Source: Papio anubis
Taxonomy: Eukaryota; Chordata; Mammalia; Primates; Cercopithecidae
Direction: 5' to 3'
Assembly: GCF_008728515.1 (NCBI RefSeq)
Contig: NC_044980.1
Location: 60,447,590 to 60,511,589 of the forward strand
Length of the DNA: 64,000 nt
A program made the position numbers and the translations under genes. Position 1 is the first letter of the stretch, and each line of letters opens with the position of its first letter. The notes below the pieces were generated by a model, which saw nothing but the letters and a program-made list of their open reading frames with translations, was not told where the DNA came from and searched no databases. This document shows positions 59,063-64,000 of this stretch, one piece after another.

Positions 59063-59380
59063 AGATATGAAATAATGTAAAGAGCAAAGAATGTCAGGCA
59101 AAAAATTCAAAGAAACCTTAGGATCAGTCTAGTTGCTTTAATTGGATCTGGAACTTCACTATGAGATTTTTGGCAGTAAGGGCAAAGGAAAAACATCATT
59201 AAGAATTGTCATGAAGAAAGATTTTCCTGGTACTGTTTGTGAGATGAATTTATCATGTGGATCCACTGCATAGGGGAAATTGAGTAATGCAATGAATCAT
59301 AGCCTCAAGAACACTACTTATGTAGTAAATGCAGAAGTAGACTTCATAGAGCTATTTCTTATTTTGATTATTTGTTAAAA

Positions 59381-59669
59381 GGCCAGCATGGTGGCTCCCA
59401 GCACTTTGGGAGGCCGAGGTGGATAGATGGCTTGAACTTACGAGTTCGAGACCAGCCTGGGCAACATTGTGAATCCCCATCTCTACCAAAAATGCAAAAA
59501 TTAGCTGGGCGTGGTGGTGTGTGCCTATAGTCCCAGCTACTCGACAGACTGAGGTAGGAGAATCGCTTGAACCTCGGGAGGCGGAGGTTGCAGTGAGCCA
59601 AGATCGCACCACGGCACTCCAGCCTGGGCGACAGAACTAGACCTTGTCTCACAAAAGAAAAAAAAAAAC
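59381..59669 (+). repeat. Alu with a small 5' deletion
   Basis: The left arm lacks the CGCCTGTAAT box, so GTGGCTCCCAGC joins directly. Confidence 0.91.
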
Positions 59670-59818
59670 AAGGCAATACAACGTAGTAAGAGTGATAAGG
59701 CACATATTAATAAATAATTAGAATACAAGGCAGAAGGTGATAAGTACCACAGAATGGAGAGATTGTTATGGAAGATCAGGGAAAAGAGATTATTTCCGGG
59801 ATAAAAAGGAGAGGGAAA

Positions 59819-60106
59819 GGCCAGGCGTAGTGGCTCATGCCATAATCCCAGCACTCTAGGAGGCTGATGCAGGAGGATTCCATGAGCCCAGGAGTTCAAG
59901 ACCAGAGACCCTGTTTCTACAAAAAATGTAAAAAGCCAGATGTAGTGGCACACTTCAGTGGTCCAAACTACTCAGGAGGCTGAGGTGAGAGGATCGCTTG
60001 AGCCCAGGAGGCAAAGGTTCCAGTGAGCCATGATTGCGCCACTGCACTTCAGCCTAGGCAACAGAGCAGGATCCTGTTTCAAAAAAATAAATAAATAAAA
60101 TAAAAC
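59819..60106 (+). repeat. Alu (older)
   Basis: Dimer with a shortened left arm and an (AAAT)n tail. Confidence 0.91.
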
Positions 60107-60266
60107 AAAAAAGAATACAATATATTGTTAACTATAACCATCATGTAGTACAATAGATCTTTTGAACTTGATTCCTAATTGAAATTTTGTATCCTTTGAC
60201 CAGCATCTCTCCAACTCCCTCCTTTCACCTGCAATCACCCCAGCTGCTGGTAACCACCATACTTCT

Positions 60267-60555
60267 TATTTTTAAGACAGAGACTTGCTCTGTTGCCCAG
60301 GCAGGAGTGCAGTGATGTGATCTCAGCTCACTGCAACCTCTGCCTCCCGGGTTCAAGTGATTCTCCTGCCTCAGCCTCCCGAGTAGCTGGGATCACAGGT
60401 GCCTGCCAACACGCCTAGCTAATTCTTGTATTTTTAGTAGAGATGGGGTTTCACCTTGCTGACCAGGTTGGTGTCGAACTCCTGACCTCAGATGATCTGC
60501 CCACCTCTGCCTCCCAAAGTGCTGGGATTACAGACATGAGCCACCACACCTGACC
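60267..60555 (-). repeat. Alu (S-type), antisense, inside L1
   Basis: Reverse dimer that splits the L1 3' UTR portion. Confidence 0.93.
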
Positions 60556-61456
60556 AATTCTATTTTCTATAGTACTTGTATGAGATCAACTTTTTTACAT
60601 TTCACATATGAGTGAGATCATGCAGTATGTGTCTTTCTGTTGCAGCTTATTTCAGTTAACACTGTCTACCAGGTCCATCCATGTTGTCACAAATGACAGA
60701 ATTTCCTATTTTATGACTGAATAATATTTCGTTGTGTACGTATACCACATTTTCTATATCCGTTTGTCGGCTGATGGACACTTAAGTTGATTCTATATCT
60801 TGTCTATTGTGAATAATATATAGCAAGCACGAGAGTGCAGATATCTCTTCCATACTGATCTCATTTTTTAAAGGTATATTCCCAGTAGTGGGATTGTTGG
60901 ATTATATAGTAGTTCTATGTTTAGTATTTTGAGAAACCTCCATACTGTTTTCCATAATGGCTGTGTGAATTCATATTTCTAACAACAGTGTGTGAGGGTT
61001 CCCTTTTCTCCACCAAAGACTTGCTATCTTTGGTCTTTTCCATAATAGCTATTTTAACAGGTGTGAGATGATGTCTCATTGTGGTTTTTTTACATTTCCC
61101 TAATGTTGATGTTGAGCATTTTTTTTCATATACCTGTTTGCCATTTATATGTTATCTTTTGAGAAATGTCAATTTGAGTCCTTTGCCCATTTTTTAATGG
61201 GGTTGTTTTCTTGCTATTGAGTTTATTGAGTTACTTATATTTTGGATTTTAACCCCTTATGAGATGTATAGTTTGCAAATATTTTCTCCCATTCTGTAGG
61301 TTGTCTCTTCATTCTGTTTATTGTTTCCTTTGCTGTGCTTATTAGTTTGATGTAATCCCATTTGTCTACTTTTGCTTTTGTTGACTGTGCTTTTGGGGTC
61401 ATATCCAAAAAATCATTGCCCACACTGATGTTATGGAGCTTTTCCCATATATCTTC

Positions 61457-61863
61457 TGTCTTAGTTCATTTTCTGTTGCTGTAATTAAATGCCTGAGGCT
61501 AGGTAATTTATAAAGAAAAGAAATTTATTATTTACAGTTCTGGAAGCTGGGAAGTGCAAGGTGGAGGGGCTGCATCTGGTGAGGGCCTTCTCAGTGTGTC
61601 ATAGCATGGTGGAGGACATCACATGGTGAGTGGGGCACACTGAAAACCAAACTGGCTCCTATGACAGATCCACTCTTCTGATAACTAACCCACTCCTGTT
61701 AATCCCTGTTAATTCACCTGCTAATTCATAAATGCATTAATCCACTCATGAAGGCAAAGCCCTCACAACCCAGTCATCTCTTAACAGCTCCACCTCTTAA
61801 TACTGTTACCCTGAGGATTCAGTTTCAACATGAGTTTCAAAGGGGACAAGCATTCAAACAACA
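61457..61863 (-). repeat. ERVL-MaLR-like solo LTR, antisense, inside L1
   Basis: Begins TGTCTTAGTTCATT and ends CATTCAAACAACA. Interior CTGGTGAGGGCCTTCTC and GCAAAGCCCTCACAACC match reverse LTR text from memory. The L1 resumes immediately after. Confidence 0.75.
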
Positions 61864-62186
61864 GTTTTCTGCTAGTAGTTTCACAGTTGAGGATCTTACA
61901 TTTATGTCTTTAATCCATTTTCAGTTGATTTTTATATATGGGATGACATGAGGGTTTAATTTCATTCGACTGCATGTGGATCTCCAGTTTTCCCAACACC
62001 ATTCAGTGAAGAGACTGTCTTTTCTTCATTGTGTGTTCCTGGCATCTTCGTCAAAAATCGGTTGGCCATAAATGCGTGGATTTATTTCTGGGCTTTCTAG
62101 GCTGTTCCATCAGCTATGTGCCTGTTTTTATACCAGTACCATGCTGTTTGGTTACTATGGCTTCTTTGTTATATATATATGTAATT

Positions 62187-62490
62187 CTTTTTTTTTTTTT
62201 TTTTTTTTTCTGAAAAGGAGTCTTGCTCTGTTGCCTAGGCTGGTGTGCAGTGACGCAATCTCAGCTCACTGCAACCTCTGCCTCCCTGGTTCAAGCGATT
62301 CTCCTGCTTCAGGCACCTGAGTAAGTAACTGAGATTACAGATGTGCACCAGCACACCCAGCTTATTTTGTATTTTTAGTACAGGGTTTCACCAGTTGGCC
62401 AGGGTGGTCTCAAACTCCTGACCTCAAGTGATCCGCCCACCTTGGCCTTCCAAAATGCTGGGATTGCAGGTGTGAGCCACCATGTCAGAC
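62187..62490 (-). repeat. Alu (S-type), antisense, inside L1
   Basis: T-run, then a reverse dimer. The L1 ORF2 text resumes at TTTGTAAGATATTTTGAAGT. Confidence 0.93.
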
Positions 62491-64000
62491 CTTTGTAAGA
62501 TATTTTGAAGTCAGGTAGTATGATAACTCCAACTTTATTCTTTTTGCTCAAAATTGCTTTGGTTATTTGGAGCCTTTTGTGGTTTCATACAAGTTTTGAG
62601 ATTGGTTTTCTATTTCTGTGAAGAATGTCATTGGTATTTTGATAGGGATTGCATTCAATCTGTAGATCACTTTGTGAAATTTTTTTTCAAAAACATAATC
62701 ATAATACCATTGTCACACATAAAAATAATAAACACTTATTTTTGACTGAACCAGTCTTAAAAAGAAGCAAACCAACTATTAGCCAGGCCTTGGATGAGGA
62801 TCTAGGCATCATCATTCACACCACAAAATTTGTATGTGTAAATGACACACACACGCAAGCGTAAGTATTAAATAATGTACTGAAAGAAGAGAGTCTCTCT
62901 CCTGAGTAATTTACTGAGGACTTCAGTTGTGAAAAGTATGCCCTAAACACCAATTAAGTGTGCCAAAAGCAATTTATTCATGTTTCTAGAGAAAAATAAA
63001 AGGGGAATATCTGAATTGTGGTTTTCCATGTATGTGGATAGTCCCTTTAGTAATGAATCAAGGAACACTTTATTTCATTTGTGAAGCAGCTTTTGATTTT
63101 ATATGCTCTGTGGTCTCAGGTGGCTTTTTGTAAGCCAGGGATAGGATTTAATAAAAGAAATCTCTTCAAGTTCATGTATAATCAATTTATTTAGAACCTG
63201 TAATCATTAAGCTAGCTGTGTCATATACAAAATTAGAAGAAAATTAATTATCTTTTGTTACTTATTTTTTAGAACCCTAGATTTTTGTTCAACTTTGTAA
63301 TATGAACCTTTTCTAAAAGCTCTATTTGTCAGTGGCAGAAATATTACAAATATTTCTAGCATCGTACAGTTTTTCATATGCCCTTAAGTAGTTTCTAACA
63401 TTTTAAAATTTTTATACATATCTCTTAAAAAAGAAAATTTTGAAGAGTTCCTTTTCATTTATTTACAATGAAATTTGGAAACAAGAACTTACTACATTAC
63501 AAAATCTAGAATAAAATTACCTTTTTAAAAAAAATGGATCATGAACATTTTGTAAAAAGAGTTGAAAATAAATCATTGTTCATTCCTATGGGAGCCTTTG
63601 TGTAACCATTTCTACTTTTAAGTCTTACTGCTAGAGGAAGTTGTACACATTAAGGATGTATGTGGCACTGTTTCCAAAATAAATTGTTTATTTATACTAC
63701 GTAAGACCAAGATTAGACCACTGAAGTTGTATTGGTCATTCTAGTCCTCAAATTTAAATGCAGTTTTTGTCAATACAAAAAAGAGACTGTACAATGAAGG
63801 AAAACTCATAATGCTTTTGACTTTACCAGCTGCTAGAGGCTACTCAGAATAAAGGTCAGAATATCTCCGTATTTAGGGTAATTCTTCTCTATACTCAAAA
63901 CACTTGTAGCTGAGTTCATGGTGTACATTTTTCGTGAATGGTTGTTTATAGGAAGTTTATATATTATCTTGGCAAGATAACTTTGAAAACCCACTGTTTT

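Larger units (their letters stand above)
60107..62690 (-). mobile_element. L1, antisense, with nested LTR and two Alus
   Basis: Reverse ORF2/3' text runs from ATGTAGTACAATAGATCTTT through CTCCCATTCTGTAGGTTGTC to TGCATTCAATCTGTAGATCA. A 62-codon minus frame at 61235-61423 reads like the ORF2p C-terminus (for example KVDKWDYIKL), but the rest is broken by stops. Insertions: Alu 60267-60555, LTR 61457-61863, Alu 62187-62490. Confidence 0.88.
45298..64000 (+). other. NLN: NLN intron 1 (continues past window)
   Basis: From the GTACCT donor to the window end I find no acceptor followed by a frame resembling neurolysin exon 2, so at least 18.7 kb of intron 1 is here. 45600-46390, 48540-49080, 52450-53050, 53700-54290, 58130-59380 and 62690-64000 contain no element I recognise. 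The last 1.3 kb is AT-rich. Confidence 0.88.

Noticed and set aside
61235..61423. 62-codon frame resembling a protein C-terminus
   Set aside because: It is a remnant of L1 ORF2p in antisense to NLN, cut off by stops and nested insertions.
45298..64000. Search for NLN exon 2
   Set aside because: No acceptor followed by a frame resembling the next neurolysin residues was found. The exon is probably beyond the window.
1..64000. CRISPR arrays, operons, tRNA or rRNA genes
   Set aside because: Direct repeats found are target-site duplications or microsatellites. No spaced repeat array, cloverleaf or rRNA-like block was seen.

Overview
This is nuclear genomic DNA of a primate, most likely a catarrhine (Old World monkey or ape). 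It holds about 53 recognisable Alu elements (J-, S- and Y-type), older MIR/L2/L1M relics and ERVL-type LTRs, and two protein genes with GT-AG introns. Reconstructed SGTB residues differ from my memory of the human protein at three positions, so it may not be human. That species hint is inference.

Two genes lie head to head around one CpG island (about 44.65-45.56 kb). On the minus strand, SGTB (small glutamine-rich TPR co-chaperone beta) runs from non-coding exon 1 at about 44.82-45.0 kb leftward. Coding exons are at 43.6, 34.3, 29.2, 24.6 and 5.9 kb, and exon 7 is cut by the left edge. All junctions are GT-AG and the phases join without error, giving about 179 residues: the N-terminal dimerisation/BAG6-binding region, TPR1, TPR2 and the start of TPR3. 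On the plus strand, NLN (neurolysin, a zinc oligopeptidase) shows only coding exon 1 (45257-45297), which encodes the arginine-bearing start of a mitochondrial presequence. The rest of the window to 64000 is NLN intron 1, and I found no exon 2.

Layout: 1-44.8 kb is SGTB introns 6 to 1, full of Alus. There is a (GGAA)n array at 13.65-14.19 kb, a Tigger/mariner-like DNA element at 2.4-3.1 kb, a MLT2-type LTR at 3.75-4.49 kb, a MIR split by an L1 at 19.1-20.3 kb, and old repeat-derived sequence at 38.4-41.6 kb with a MER20-like element. 44.65-45.56 kb is the shared promoter, with three identical GC boxes and an E-box. 45.6-64 kb is NLN intron 1, with a hAT element split by an L1 (46.4-48.5 kb), L2 and L1M relics, a MaLR LTR (54.3-54.66 kb) and a nested L1/LTR/Alu block (60.1-62.7 kb).

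I found no operon, CRISPR array, phage, rRNA or tRNA gene, and no convincing new protein-coding system. Most long open frames are Alu, L1, GGAA-array or CpG-island artefacts. The items worth a second look are a CpG-rich non-repeat segment in SGTB intron 1 (44.19-44.48 kb), the GGAA array, a 37-bp Alu-derived insertion, and several small duplications and hairpins.
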